The notes beneath the pieces are model-generated. The model had not been told where the DNA came from. It saw only the letters and a list, made by a program, of their open reading frames with translations, and made no database searches. DNA of 64,000 bases, from NCBI GenBank assembly GCA_034620365.1, contig JAQGEQ010000046.1, positions 186,001-250,000 of the forward strand. Direction: 5' to 3'. Below are positions 12,309 through 26,000 of the stretch, one piece after another (position 1 is the first letter of the stretch; each line of letters opens with the position of its first letter). The DNA is from Pegea sp. RAD2-039 (lineage: Eukaryota; Chordata; Thaliacea; Salpida; Salpidae). Both the position numbers and the translations under genes were made by a program.

Positions 12309-15300
12309 TTAGTCGCCTTCGTCGTTCTCGCCTTCTGACGAGTTGCCGCCTGATTGACGCAGATGTTGAAAGCTGATATGACGATAGTGGTCCAACCATT
12401 CGTCCAACATTCGAGTAACAGACGGCGGTCGCTTGCCCAAACGTTGCTTAGCAACCAGCACGTTGTCGTCAGTCACATGACAGTCCATCCAATCAAATAA
12501 CATTTGGCGACGTTGACTCTCAGTGGTGGCCTGAAACAAGGAACCAGATTGGTTGATGACGTCATACGATCGAGACGTGGTCACCTGTCCCTGAGTGGTA
12601 AAGTGTAGAGGCAGTAAATTACCCTCCCAGTCATTTAGAGGAAGATGAACGACTCTATTGTAGGAAGATCTCTGATTGAAGTTAGCTGCTTCCATAATCG
12701 AGTCCTGCTAGGAATCAGCAAATTTGGTTGCTAGGCAATTTAATCATAAGCCTAATTTAAATTAGTGAGCTAAATATTAGATAAAGTGGTCACGTGACGA
12801 GTACGATGATGAAGTATCTACCGAATCATTTGTGGTATCCATAGAAACAAGAGCCGTGAAATGACCTCTAGTGTAACCAAGGACTATTGGGCTAGTATAA
12901 CAAAAGCTTCGATCCCAAAATAAAGGTAAATAAACACCTAAGAAAGAATTTCTTGTAAAAAAGTAGAAAAAAATTCGAATAATTCAGTTAAGATGAGAGA
13001 TTAGGTAATTGTTAGTCTTAAGTGAATCATCAGTTCATCAAATTAAGTTTGTAGATGAAACATTAAGGTAGCCACATGATCATCATTAGCTTTGCTGTTG
13101 ACGTAGTTAGCATCTTCACAAAAATTTGTTCGCCGAATTGAATGTAGAAAAATTCTAGAAAATATTTATCAAAAAACAAACAAATGAACCTTGAAACTTA
13201 GCAAAACCGAGCGTGTCTCCCTGAAAACTTTTCAGGTATTTAATTCCATAAACAATGATTGGTCGTCTCAAAATATGAGACAAAGCAAATATGTGGCAAT
13301 GTTCAAGAGAAGCTCCAGGCTGTAAGATGAGAGATGACGTCATAGATGACGCGAGCACGTGACTGACCTGTTGTGCTAACTCGTGGATAGTTGACCAGGC
13401 TGAAATACATTGTCGGTCATTAAAGGTGAAACCCATCAAACGAGCTTGTGACGTTTCCCATTCTTTCCATCGACAGAAGAATCTGTTGAAGATGAGATGT
13501 TGAAGATGACGTCATCTGCAACAGAGATTCTTACTTGGCACTACAATCATGTAAGCTTTGAGACATGGCGCTACGCAGAGTGTTGTTGGAATCAAATACT
13601 CCCCAGGTAGATTGTAGAACTGAATCAAGCAAACAGTCACCAGCTGAACGGTTCCACAAGGCGTACAGTTGACATGATAGGTGACCTTTTTCGATTCTAG
13701 TCATCCAGTTAATGGCAAGGTCGTCTTCAAGTTCTGCAGATTTATCAAGAAGTAGAAATTGATTAAAGTGATGATATCAACGAATGAATTTTTGAGTAAT
13801 TTAGTTTGCAGCAGTCAATCATTTCTCAAATCATTTTTGCAGATGACACACATGAGATGAAACTTACCTTTCTGGGCGTGTTCGTCAATCATTTCAGCAA
13901 ACAAGGTCTTGCTCACAGAGTTCGGCAGCTCGTATATTTCTGAATAAATTATGTCTCAGTTTGTTACAGTAAAAAGATCAGGAAATTTTGACTATTTTTT
14001 GAAATAAAAAGTTTGAAAGATTTGAAAAAGACCTGTTGGTAGCTGGAAGGTGGTAAACTCTGAGAAGAACTTGCAGCAAAAGTCATCTTTACCGCATCTC
14101 AAGCTTGATATGATCTCTCTTTGAATCACATCAGCAGTTTCTGGACTGAGATTACTTGGGTTCCGCTTGAATGATTTCACTGAAATCTACAAAAAGTTAG
14201 AATCAAAAAACTTCTCTTTTATAAGTTGATAAAAAATAAAAAAGTTTTTGAGTAAAAAATTTCAGGCAAATAACAATCTGTAAATTATTAGAATTTTTTA
14301 ATTTAATAAAAATTTCTATAAAAAATGTGATTAAAACACAAAGAAAGGTTATTTGAGAACATTTCTTAAATATTTGTTTAAATTACAATTTCTGCTATTT
14401 ATTATTTAATTAACAGAAAAATGATTTGTCATAAATGAAAAGAATAAATATTTGATGATAAGAAAACTGTGAAAAGACAATTGAATCAGTAAAAACTAAC
14501 TTGTGGGTCAAGAAGAAACGTCAGAATATTTTGGCGTCGAAACCGAACAGCTAAATGAACAAGAGTGAATCCACTATCAAAGGCAGATGGACGCTTCAGT
14601 ATTTTTGCTTCTTCTGAAGTAATTGCTCGTGAGATATTTCCTCCATTAGCAATATAATCAGTTACTGGCTCAGTATGATTTTCTACAACACCTGTAAATG
14701 TTTACAAGTTACTTAAACAATTTTCCAAAATATATTTTCAGTTATTCATAGATTTAAAATAAATAAAAACGATTCACTGAGAAAAAGAAATCATTTTCAA
14801 ACTGTAGAATTTGTGAATGAACTAACCAATACAAGCTTTGATAAAAAGACGATTTAGTTGTGAACGTTTGCGCTTCTTATACAGTCGATAGTCAGCCCCT
14901 CTTAAGTTCTTCGAGTAAACAAAATTGGTTGGTACATTGATTTCAGAGCTACACGTTGGAACATGAGATGAAGATGTAGGTGTAGAGATCTAAAAAAAGA
15001 TGTCATGTTACGTAAAATTTAAAAAGATGTCTTGATCATTGACAAGTGATTTATTTGTTCATCTAATAATAAAGTATTTTTCAAATTTTAAGTGTTTGAT
15101 AACCAATGATTGATGAGCTTTTTGAAAAGCGTTTTAGATGACAGTTTAGCGGTTAGCAGAACTTTTAAACACGATGATATCAAACTTGGTAAGACGTACC
15201 TCGTGTTTTTTTTCACATTTCACGCTTCGACTTGTATTTAATTTTAAACTGAAATCATCATTAGATTCATTCGATGATTGACTTGTAGATCTTTTCCAAT

Positions 15301-16036
15301 CGATATTTGAGGTATCTTTATTCAAAACTGTTCCAACTGCATTTACTGATGATTCAGTTTTGACAGAACCATTTAAAAGTTGAACTTCTAAACAAGATTT
15401 ATTTACACCAAAGGTGGTTTTTGCTTCAGTAGAATTGGATTTATTTGCAAGAGGATTTGGAGTTTCATTTTTACTTATAGAAATTTTTATACTATGCTCG
15501 TTATTGTTCATTTCAGTATCAGTAGTTTCTTTAGAAAGTTTACACATTATACATGATTTAGAAGAATTCCAATTAAGATAAGTACAGCAAGAACAAGCCC
15601 ATTTAGAGCTTGGGTTACTTTTGCCGTCATCATTTGAAACACTCAATAAATTTTCACTATGCTTTAAATTTTGATTGTTCATATCTGTTATGGCATCACG
15701 ATTATAGTGACAATTAGAGCACCAAGAAGTGTTGAAACTATTTTGATAGAAACAAGATTTACAAATCCAACAATTTTTCAATATTTGTGCTGTTTCATCA
15801 GATTCATTTAGATCTGAAAAACTGGAGCTTGTATGCTTTGATTTATTAGATGGGCTGGGAGGTATGATTAGTAATGATTGTTCTTGGTGATCACACTGAG
15901 AAGAACACATACCACCTTGACCATCTAAATGCTGATTTCTGTTGTACCTTGGTAGAAGACATATCGTACATTTCTTAGAAGCTGGGAAGTTATCATATGT
16001 GCATTGCACACAACTCCATTTCCCTTCACTACTCAT
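12309..16036 (-). CDS. ZRANB1: ZRANB1/Trabid, K29/K33/K63-directed OTU deubiquitinase
   Basis: Exons in transcript order: 16036-15200, 14989-14827, 14691-14501, 14186-14033, 13939-13868, 13733-13535, 13482-13368, 13319-13190, 12937-12822, 12704-12309. They close in phase to 790 residues. Three NZF zinc fingers lie in the first exon, each with paired CxxC-type ligands (WSCVQC, WICKSC and WACSCC starts). An AnkUBD region follows (RPSAFDSGFTLVHLAVRF). The OTU domain has its catalytic Cys506 in NRSAGDCLLDSVLQ and His646 in GYTRGHFTAL. The tail is acidic, as in the human protein. Trabid cleaves atypical and K63 ubiquitin chains and is linked to Wnt/APC signalling. The intron at 13320-13367 is only 48 bp. 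A 5' UTR exon begins at 16111 after an acceptor, so the promoter lies further upstream. Identification is secure. Confidence -1.
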
Positions 16037-19000
16037 TTTTTTGAAATCGATTTATTTAAGATTTACAAATGATTTACACTCAACAGTTTGAAAGTGTGCA
16101 GTTGGACGGACCTAAAGAAAGAATATTAGTTTAGTTAAAATATATAAGATTAAAGTTTACTTATTTGGTTATCTATGATTTTATAAACCTTAAAAAATCA
16201 AATATTTGAATATTTAATTATATTCTGATAATACAGTTAATATTCCAACTAAATATTGCTAACAACTACTTTATTTAAAAATTTATTTTATTTTTAGTGA
16301 ATATTTTCTACTCATCATAAGATTAAATATTTATTTGTTATATAAGCTTAAATCTTAAATAAGCGAGAATAATTTTATAATATAAAAATAAACTGTTCAG
16401 AATTAAACTTGAATGGAAGTAGAAAAAAAATAAAAACATTTCAAAATGTAATTTGAAAACTTCTTTTTGATAGAAAGTTTAGTAAAGTTGTAAAAATGTT
16501 TCAAAATCACTGAAAAAAGCTTAAAAGCTGGAAACAGCTACAAAAGATGAAATTTTACTTTAAAAAATATAACCAACAAAATACTTTAAAACCTTCTTTA
16601 ATAAATCCTAGAGTTTATTGAATTATATGTTGAAATAATAAAGAAAATACTCAAAAACATTTCTAACTCAAATAATGAGTGATTATCATGTCTGGTTTAA
16701 AATATAAGCTAAAATAAGTTCAGGTCACATACATAAGCTCCAATACAATTACCAATATCACAAATAATTTAAAATATAAGGCGTAAACATGATATAGTTC
16801 AAAAAGTAGAACCAAAAGGGAATGAACAACATCTTATTAAAATAAATAGGAATAAAATACAACAATAAATATTTTGGTTAAATAATTAAAGTCTGAGTTA
16901 CTTGAGTAAGAATAAAAAATAGATTTCCTAAATCTAAATAATATTCTTTTTAATCTAGAAAATTAAATTTAGAAAATATGATATTATTTATAAAGTTAAT
17001 ATCAAAAAATCTATAGATAAGAAATACTTTTCTAATTTCCTAAATTTTACATGAAGTAAAGTTATTGATGTCATTGCTATTTTTAATACATTCATAACCA
17101 CTCATAGATGAAATAACAGTCTTTAATCTGTAACTTATGATTAATAATTTTAACAATGAAATTAATAACTAATAAGCTTTAAGGTAACATAAAACTTCAG
17201 TTTCTATTTTAAAATGAAGTTTCAGAACCAGCAACATGTCGAAGAAACATTTTTTTTAGATAAAAACGACAAAATATACATTTTTTTTAATTTAGTATAT
17301 TCTATAAGCTTTTTTATAGACTAACTGAATCCATCTCATAAAATTTTTCAATATTGAAAAAAACTAACTTTATTTATGTGATAAGAAGATTAAATTTTAA
17401 AATATATCCAGGATTATTTTCTAGAAAGAATCTGAAATAAGTCAAATAACATCAAGCTATTAGTCTTTAGATGATATTTCTGAAAGTTCTAAAAACATGT
17501 GTTTAAAATGATTTTTGTTATTGACTTTTGCCATCAACTATTAAATAATGATATTATTTATAAACCAACATTTAAAAAATTACATTTAAATAAGGCAAAA
17601 TTAAAGCTTATAAGAAATTTTATTATTATACATTTTACATTATAGTAAACTTTATTTAGTCAAAAATTAAAATTGTATTCAGCACAAAATTAGTTTAAAA
17701 ATTAATTACACTATGCCAAAAGCAAATAGTAGTGAAGCAAAAATCTAATTCCATATTCTAAAAATATCAGAAAACTAGTTCTATAGACTTTCATAAAATT
17801 ATAACCAAGCTTTTTGATTACTTAACCTATAAAGTAAATATACTTGTATCAGATCTGATATTTTACTACATGGAGTTTACTTTATACTACTTTAATAAAA
17901 AATGACAGATGAAAAAATGCAATTTTTAAGCAAAAATATAGTCTAGGAACATGCTATAGAATGACTTGAATAAATTGTGTATAAACTTATTCGTTTGGGG
18001 AATTTCATTCTTACTTATAGAAATCACATGACTCAGCAGTGAAAAAATAAACAAAATAGTTAAACTGAATAACCTCATAGTACTGAAATATAAAAGTAAT
18101 GTGACCTATATTGCACTTTGATTTTTAACTATTTAAATTACTTATCGGAGTTCAAGAATAACTATTCTAACAATCTTATTTCTATTTGCAAAGAATTTTA
18201 AAACGCTTTTTAAACCAAGTTTAAGTTTGATTTTTAATGATATACAGTCAGTACATAACAAATATACCAAATTTACTAAACAAAGTTAATTTTATTAAAA
18301 AATAGTAGCAAATTTAAAGATAGTTTGATTAATAAAACAGTAAGCTATTAGGTTTCTGAATAGATTTGAGTTAAATAATCGAGAAAAATTCATACAATGT
18401 TTCATCCCTACTGACCTTTTAAATAAGCAACATTAGGAGAGACAAAAAAAATAGAAAACACAACAAGTCAATTACGGCAAAGTTCTTCTAAGTCTTTGTG
18501 TTTTGTTTATTTCGACAGCGACCCCTAAGTTCGTTATCAAAAGTCTGACAGTACTTAATGAGAAATATCGTTATCACACACTATAGCTTATGAAGTGTAA
18601 TTTAAGTCAAATTTGTTATAAAAATTCTAAATAAAAAAATTATCTTATCAAATACTTTAAAAGTTATTTTAAATTCTTTGCTTGTATTGCAACATTACTT
18701 GACAGTTCATAATTAGTTATTTTCTTCACCATAGTTGGTAAATAAAAAGAGTTTTGTTAAAAATGCTTTAGAAGAAAAAAAAATTAATTTTTACATAGAA
18801 TACAGTTATATTCAATTAAATTCAATTTGCCTATTTTAAAAGAACAGCAAACCATCTTGTAGCATACTTAAAAATAAAACAAGCCTGTGAAAACTTCTCT
18901 TTTTATCTCGAGAAGAGTTATTCTATAATTCGAAAATTCAGAAAAGATTATTCAATTATGATTCTAATTATGATTAGAAGTATTTTTCAAGGGCCCAAAA

Positions 19001-20094
19001 AGTATATCTCAACTTTTATACAGGATTTGTACCTTCTTTAAAGATGTCATAGATCTATCAACGTTAGAGTAGTTTCTATTCATTTGTAAAACAAAATAAT
19101 TTATATTGAACTTAATTAGTGCCCTTGCGTTGTGTCTGCTCATACAGAAGCAGGAAGCGTGGGAGTATATCCACACAAGAAACTGAAATTTGTTGACTTT
19201 TGGGCCATTGTCCTAGGTATCTCGACCGTGTTACCGAATAGCAGAAGTAAAGAGCGGACTCTACTTATAATGAAATCGCGTGCACGGGCAGAATAATCAA
19301 ATAAAATCAAATATTATCTATTGCTTCTGCTTAAAAAACTCAGTTATATCATTATACAGAAGTCATTTGTTTTTATTTGAAATGGAGCAATTAAAAATAA
19401 CATATGAAAAGATACAAAGATAATTTTCAGCTCCTTTAGATTTTATAAAAATATCATAAGCAACTTAAATAGTCGAAAAATCTTAAAATTTTATCCCAGA
19501 GTTTATTTATTGGGGTTAGCATATTTGTAAAACACTTTGTATTAAAATTTAATTAATATTAAAATAAAGTAATCTAATCGTAATTCAATGAAGTTAATTT
19601 AAGATTTTTATCGTAGAATTATCGATAAAGCGACACTAAATAGGTTTTTACTCAGAAATCTGTTCTTAAGGTTACGAAACCATCTATCAAATTATTATCA
19701 GATTAAATATTCGTCAACCAGTCAACTTTATTATTTTTATTTTTGCTTTTTGTTGATTTATTAGAAGTGCTGATGCAAAGCGATGTCTTTATTTGTACAT
19801 CTAAAAAAGTAAAACAGAAAGTCCTAAGAACAACAAACGGAAAGGAAGAAGAAAAAAAAAGAAAAAAAAATTAAATTCATTCGTCTTAACGTTTCTAGAG
19901 CGCCACCTTGTGGCTAGTAGTAACAGCCAATATTTACCGATAGAAGACGTAAAAAGTACTAAAAAGAGAAGCGCAAAGGCCGACAATGCGATAGTGGAAT
20001 AACGAAGTTGATGAGGTGTGACGTCATCAGAAGTCGCGAACGACAGCGGTTTTGGCACCTGACCAAATATCAGTCACGTAATAAAAAGAAGATT
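16037..20094. other. ZRANB1 5' region and AT-rich desert
   Basis: 16037-16111 is 5' UTR of ZRANB1, preceded on the minus strand by an acceptor (ctttctttag), so a non-coding first exon lies further right. The rest is AT-rich and without coding signal as far as I can see. A distinctly GC-richer island sits at about 19115-19300 (see findings). Minus-strand AATAAA hexamers at 19757-19762 and 19788-19793 are likely ends of the SHANK transcript. Confidence -1.
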
Positions 20095-23000
20095 TTATTT
20101 TGGGATCTTTTTAAGCGACTTTTCAATAGTCATCCGATGTCCCATCCGTTTTACTCCCAACTCTATCAACTCTTCTTTACCTAAATCCGGAAGATGGCTC
20201 CCATCAATCTCATTTTCAACAAATGATGGAATGTACATTTCGAGTCCCAGATGTCGGAGCCATGAAGACACTTCATTCACGCTCCAAGACTCCGACGGCT
20301 TGTTGACCATGAAACTGGGATCAGTTGGGAGCTTTTTAGGTGGCGATATCTTGTGGTTCGGATGCTGCTTCCGAATGAGATCCATATAAGCGAGCTTAGC
20401 ACGACCTACATCCGGTTTGTCAAAAGCCATTGAAACTCCGATGTCAGATCCGTCTTCTGAAGACACAACTGATCCCGTTTCTACGTTGCTAGGAGCATTG
20501 AATAGAAGATTAGGAGGAAGAGCGCGATCATCAATCCCTGAATCTGTATTGGATGCAGTTTCCACTCCTCCATTCTTCAATGTCAGATGGGATACTGGAA
20601 GAAGAAAATCAAATGAAAGTTGATTAAAAAGAGTCTTTAAGTTACCTCCGTAATCCGAAGGAGGGGGAGGAAGCTCAAGATTAGAAGTAGAAGAAGAGAA
20701 TTGAGATTTGAGGTTCTCCGGGGGTGGAGGTAGATCTGCGTGATCTCCAAATCTCGGATGTTGAAGGAGTTCAATATTTTTATTTTTTGTTGGTGGAGGT
20801 GGGAGCTTGAAAAGATCATTCTTTGGATGTTTTGGATGTGAAGAGCTAGAAATTAAAAAGATTATAAAAATATAAAGATCAGTTGAAGTAGAAACACAAA
20901 CGTTTGCATCTGGGACTTTAATTCGGATGGTTTGACGAGATTACTACAATCAATCGCAACCTCTGCTTCACCAAGACTTGCTCTCTTCGCCTGTAAAGCG
21001 ATCTCTAAAGGAGATTGGATCTTTTTGCCTGTATCTTTCATTTCAGGGGTCTTCTTCACTTTCTCAGATGCTAAAGATCCTTCCTCTGATACAGGAGATG
21101 TCCTGAAATATTCGAGTCCTTATTGTTTGTGTTTGATGACGTCACTGGTCGCTAACTTGTTGATGACAGATGACTTAGGGTCAGTGGGTGAAGCAAGTAA
21201 ACTATCCATCCTTCGAGGTGGAGCAGGAGGAAGCTTCTTGCGGTTCTCTGTTTCATATTGAAGATGTTGGAATGTCTTCGGAATGTTTCGAGTATCACCT
21301 GAAGGTCTGAGGATCTTTGTTGTAAGTTCATCTTTAAAAGATGAAATCTTCTCAGGACTTTCGTTAGGAGTGAAAGAAATTCTTCTAACTGAAGTAACGG
21401 AGTCTTGATCTTGTTTGGGAGCTGAAATTTAATTGTAATGATGAAGATTTAAGATCAGAAAAGTTTGAAGAAGAACCTGGTGGTTGGATTGGAAGGATAG
21501 GAATTGAGACTTTCTTCAATTTGCGAGTAAGAGAGTTAGTCTTCTGATGCGATCTCGGCTCATGAAGCTGTTCAAAAGAAGAAGGATCAAAGCTCTGATG
21601 AGTTATTAGAAGATGAAGATTACTTGTAAGGATCCGGAGCTCTTCTCATTTACATCTGGGCTTGAGGACATTTCTTCCTCAGCAATCACATTATCCAATT
21701 GTGCTGCAGATCGAAATTTTCTAAATATTAATTTCAAGAAAAATACGAATCAAGAGATGAATCAGCTGATTTCAACCAATAGATTTCGATTCACACAAAA
21801 TTTGCAAACTTACTGATAGCTGATACAACTGATCCAGCTCTAACATGCGACTGATTTGAAAGATTGTTGAAAGAGGCAAAAGAATAAGATAATCGATTAG
21901 TAGTTGGCACAGATAACGACAAACTGCTGGCAATATCTTCTGTCAAAAGTAGAGACATGTTTCAACATTTGAAATTCAAATCTAATTTTATATTTCAACA
22001 TTTTAAGAACAACTTGAAGTTCAATTGTCATCTTAGATGAAGTATCGGATTTATTTTAACAAAAAATTAAATTAGAAATCATTTCAAATCCTTTTCTGAC
22101 GTCTTTACATTTTTGGATAAGTTTTTCAGATGTTGCTACAATGTTAGAAGCTGATTAAATCAAATATGCAAATTACAATTGGCAAATTAATCTGTTCATG
22201 ATTTCTTAGATAATCGCACAAATTATTTCAATTTTAAAATATTCAAACTCAACATTTTTCTGTAAATATTTGCCAGAATTATTTAATTTGTTGCTAATCG
22301 TTAAATTTCTTCAAATTTTTGTTTCAATCAAAAAGTTGAAATTTGAAGAAATCATAAAATGTTCATCAACAACATTTGAGTCACAAACCTCTCTTAACAA
22401 CAGAAATTACTGAAATTTTCAAGGGACCCGAAACCTTTTTGATCAGATCAACAATTTGATGATGACCCATGAAGCGAACATCCTGGCTACTGATCTATAG
22501 ATGAAGATCAGTTGTAGATAAAGAAAACTTTTTAAGTTTTCAATAAAAATATCACAATTAGGAAGTCACGTGACCTTCATGACGTAGTCATACGCTTCCA
22601 GGCCGCTTTTGTGAGCTGCTCCGAAAGGTTGAACTGATTCAAGGAACTGAAGAGCAGGTTTGGCGGGAGTAGGCTGGAATGTGTCATTCTGATCCACATC
22701 TAGAAAACGCCATATTTGATGTGGTCACGTAAGAGTGACGTCATCACTGATTGGAACCTTTATAGCCTCGAAGTACGAATCCATATCCGTTACTTCCTTT
22801 GAAGAGTTCTGCATCTTTGCATCTATGAAAGATTTGAGGGTCATCAGTAGGATGTAAATCATCTTTAGTACTTTGACTGCTCTTAAGAAGCATTGATTTC
22901 ATTTCGGCAGATCTAAAGAAGATAAAGATACAAAATAGCTCTTAGGAGACACACACACTGACATCAAATTGTGATCTTCTTTTTGTTCCGCCTCAGTGAT

Positions 23001-26000
23001 TTCTGCAATATACAAAGCTTGTTAGGATCGTCCAATCAGTGAGTGACTTATTAGATGCTCACCACGGGACGAGTTACGCAGTTTGACTGATTGTAAGCAG
23101 GTGGCAGGGACAAGTCCAGACAATGGGCCAATAGAAACAAGATAGAAGTCCAACGAGGAACAATTTTCAGAAATATCTTTTTGCTGTTCTACTAAAGATT
23201 GAAAATGAGATTAGACTCAAGTCACGTGATTGGCAAATATGTGAATCTCAGCTGACTAAGCACTGATTGGTCGATGAGGAAGTTCGGTGGAAATCTTAAA
23301 ACTAGCAAATGAATGAGACTATTTACAAAAATCTTCAGCATCAAAAATAAAATTGTAAATTTATCTTATGAAGAATATTTCAAACAGAAAAGAGATGTAT
23401 TTTCACACTATCATCAATTATTTATTACATATTTCAAATACAGGTTAATCATATTTAAAAAGAAGATTTCTTCAAGTACTTGAAAAAGATCATTCAATTT
23501 TCAAATCTCCTTATTAACTTTTTTTCAGAGACTAATAAATACACCTTGCTAACAAAACCCTAAATGAGATATCAATAATTTATTTCTATATATCAATAAA
23601 GTAGTAAGTTTACGCTGAAGTCTCAATGAAAGGTTATTGTTACTACTAGAAAATAAAACATTCAGCTAAGTAAACATTAAACTTATTCTATCATATTTAT
23701 ATAGGAATTTTTACGCAAATCTATTTTGATTATGAATGATGTAATTATGAATGAATGTTTTTTAGTTTGAAAAGTTTAGATGTTTACTAACTTCAATTGT
23801 ATCTAATATCAATTCAATCTATCAAGACAGGAAAATAATATAACCTGATTACTTCTTATAACATTTAAGCTATTTTTTCTCATGTTTTGCGCAAATTAAA
23901 AATTTCACTTTCGTAAAATAGCTTCTAGTAAACAGTTTTATAAATGATTTTAAATAAAAGCATATTACATAGAAATATATTTGTTAAAACTGACAAGTTG
24001 GTTAACAAATTAGTTTACAACATTTAATAGCTTAGTAACTAACTACAAAATAACACTTTTTTATCTTTGGTTATGAAAACTGGAACAAAAAATTCCAATT
24101 TACAAAATACTTTTAGTTTTTCTAGATGACCAACTCACTGCTGAATCCACCTCAACTAAATGCTACTAATTAACTGAAATTCTTCAATTATTTTCTTCAA
24201 CTTTTTCATTTAGTACTTATTTACAACATGTTTTAGTAATTTAAAACTGTCTTAAACTTTCATTGTAGTTAAAAATGTATTAAATTCAAAATACAACATT
24301 TTGTGACCTTTTAACAAACACGTTTATCTGTTTTATTGATGCTTTTGATAAACCACTTTAAAATAACCAATCAATAAATAAACTAATAATTTTCTAATGC
24401 TAGCTGTAACTTTAATTAACTATTTACAAGCTAATTATTTTAATAAATTATTCATAAATTACCTAATAAATGTTTTAGCATAAAAAATAGATTTAATGTT
24501 TAATTTATTAGCTTCCTGTAACTAGTATAAACGTGCTGAACTAACTAACCAATTTCAATTTAATTTAATCTTAAAGATAAGCTTTGAACGACAATCAAAT
24601 AAAGTTTCTTCTTACTTTTGAACACTCAAAAAAACTTTTCAATTTATACTTTGAATATCCTGCTTTTTAATATTGATTTTTAACACTTCTTATACAAAAG
24701 TTCATTTTATCATATTTACTAAACTTTAATTTTTCAAACTGAATTTAAATTTAATTTTATATCTAAAATATAGTTACTGAAAAAATAAAACAAAGTCTTT
24801 CATAATAATTTTGAAATAATAATCTATCTGAGGTCATTTATCAGTTTTCAAATATCTACCAATTAAAAAATAAAGTAACAAATTAAGACCTGGCACTTTT
24901 GGTAAAAACTTATTTAATAGAAAAATATTTTTCAAATTTTTTACAAATAAGGAATAGAGAACGAAAGAAAGAAGAACTGAAACATGAATTATTAAAAGCT
25001 ACCACAACATGTCTGATGCCTTTCATTTCTCAGTAGTAACTATTAACTCACTCAAACTTATCCAAATCAAAACTCTGCTGATCTCTAAGAAGATTCTCAA
25101 CAACAAAATCAAAAATTCTTGATTTAAAATTCAATTTCAACTGAAAAATTAAACCATCGAAGCAAATGATGTCACGACTTACTGTGGACCAATTGTCCAC
25201 ATCGAACAGTTAGTTGGTCCGATGTAGTGGCCTCAAAGTCTTTGATGACAATAAAGAAGGAAGACGTGTCCTCACCTAAAATACAAACTTAAGTTTAGGA
25301 CCACTGACCACCACTTTTATATTGACACCTTTCTTGTCCTTGATTTGAGGCTGACAAACAAAAGTGGATTCCACCGGAAGCACAGAGTCAGCCGGAAGTT
25401 GAGTATCGTACCTGCAACCAACAAACTCGTCACGCTTCGATGCTTACTATGACGTCAGCCGGTGAGAAGTGACGTCACCTCCAGTGCGTATCGCTCAAAC
25501 TATCGTAAGATTGCACCGGAAGCTCAATCCGGAAGTTACTATGATGACAGAGCTGAACTTTTGGTGGCTTACGACCAATTAGTGGTCCGCGGTCCATACT
25601 GACTATCATTCGTTCAGTGGTAACTCCTGAGATGAAATCAATCACTTGTCCATAACACGAAGTGTCCACGTTGTCAGGACCACGACCACGTGATGACCGG
25701 CATCTGGTCAGCATCCTTGTTTGATCTTTAATGTCTCTGTCCTCTGAGGACTTTTTTACTCGATAAATTTTTCTTTTCTTCATCTGCTACTGCTACTGAC
25801 AACAAATGAACTATTCGCTCTTTTGGAATCGCTGTAGAAGTGGTTTGAAACACTTGTGGTGGAATTCAAGTACCTGACACACAACTTTCCACTAAACTTC
25901 TATTCAAAACTACAATTTGTTTTTTTACTAAAACTTTTCAATGTTTTTGTCGTTTTACAAATTTGTCGTTTTCTTATGAGAAGATAAATCTCACTGAGAT

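Noticed and set aside
25479..25772. SH3 domain in the exon with KIYRVKK and SYDSLSDTH
   Set aside because: This exon at first looked like a degenerate SHANK SH3, but a clear SH3 follows in exons 25275-25183 and 23191-23063, so this segment is linker.
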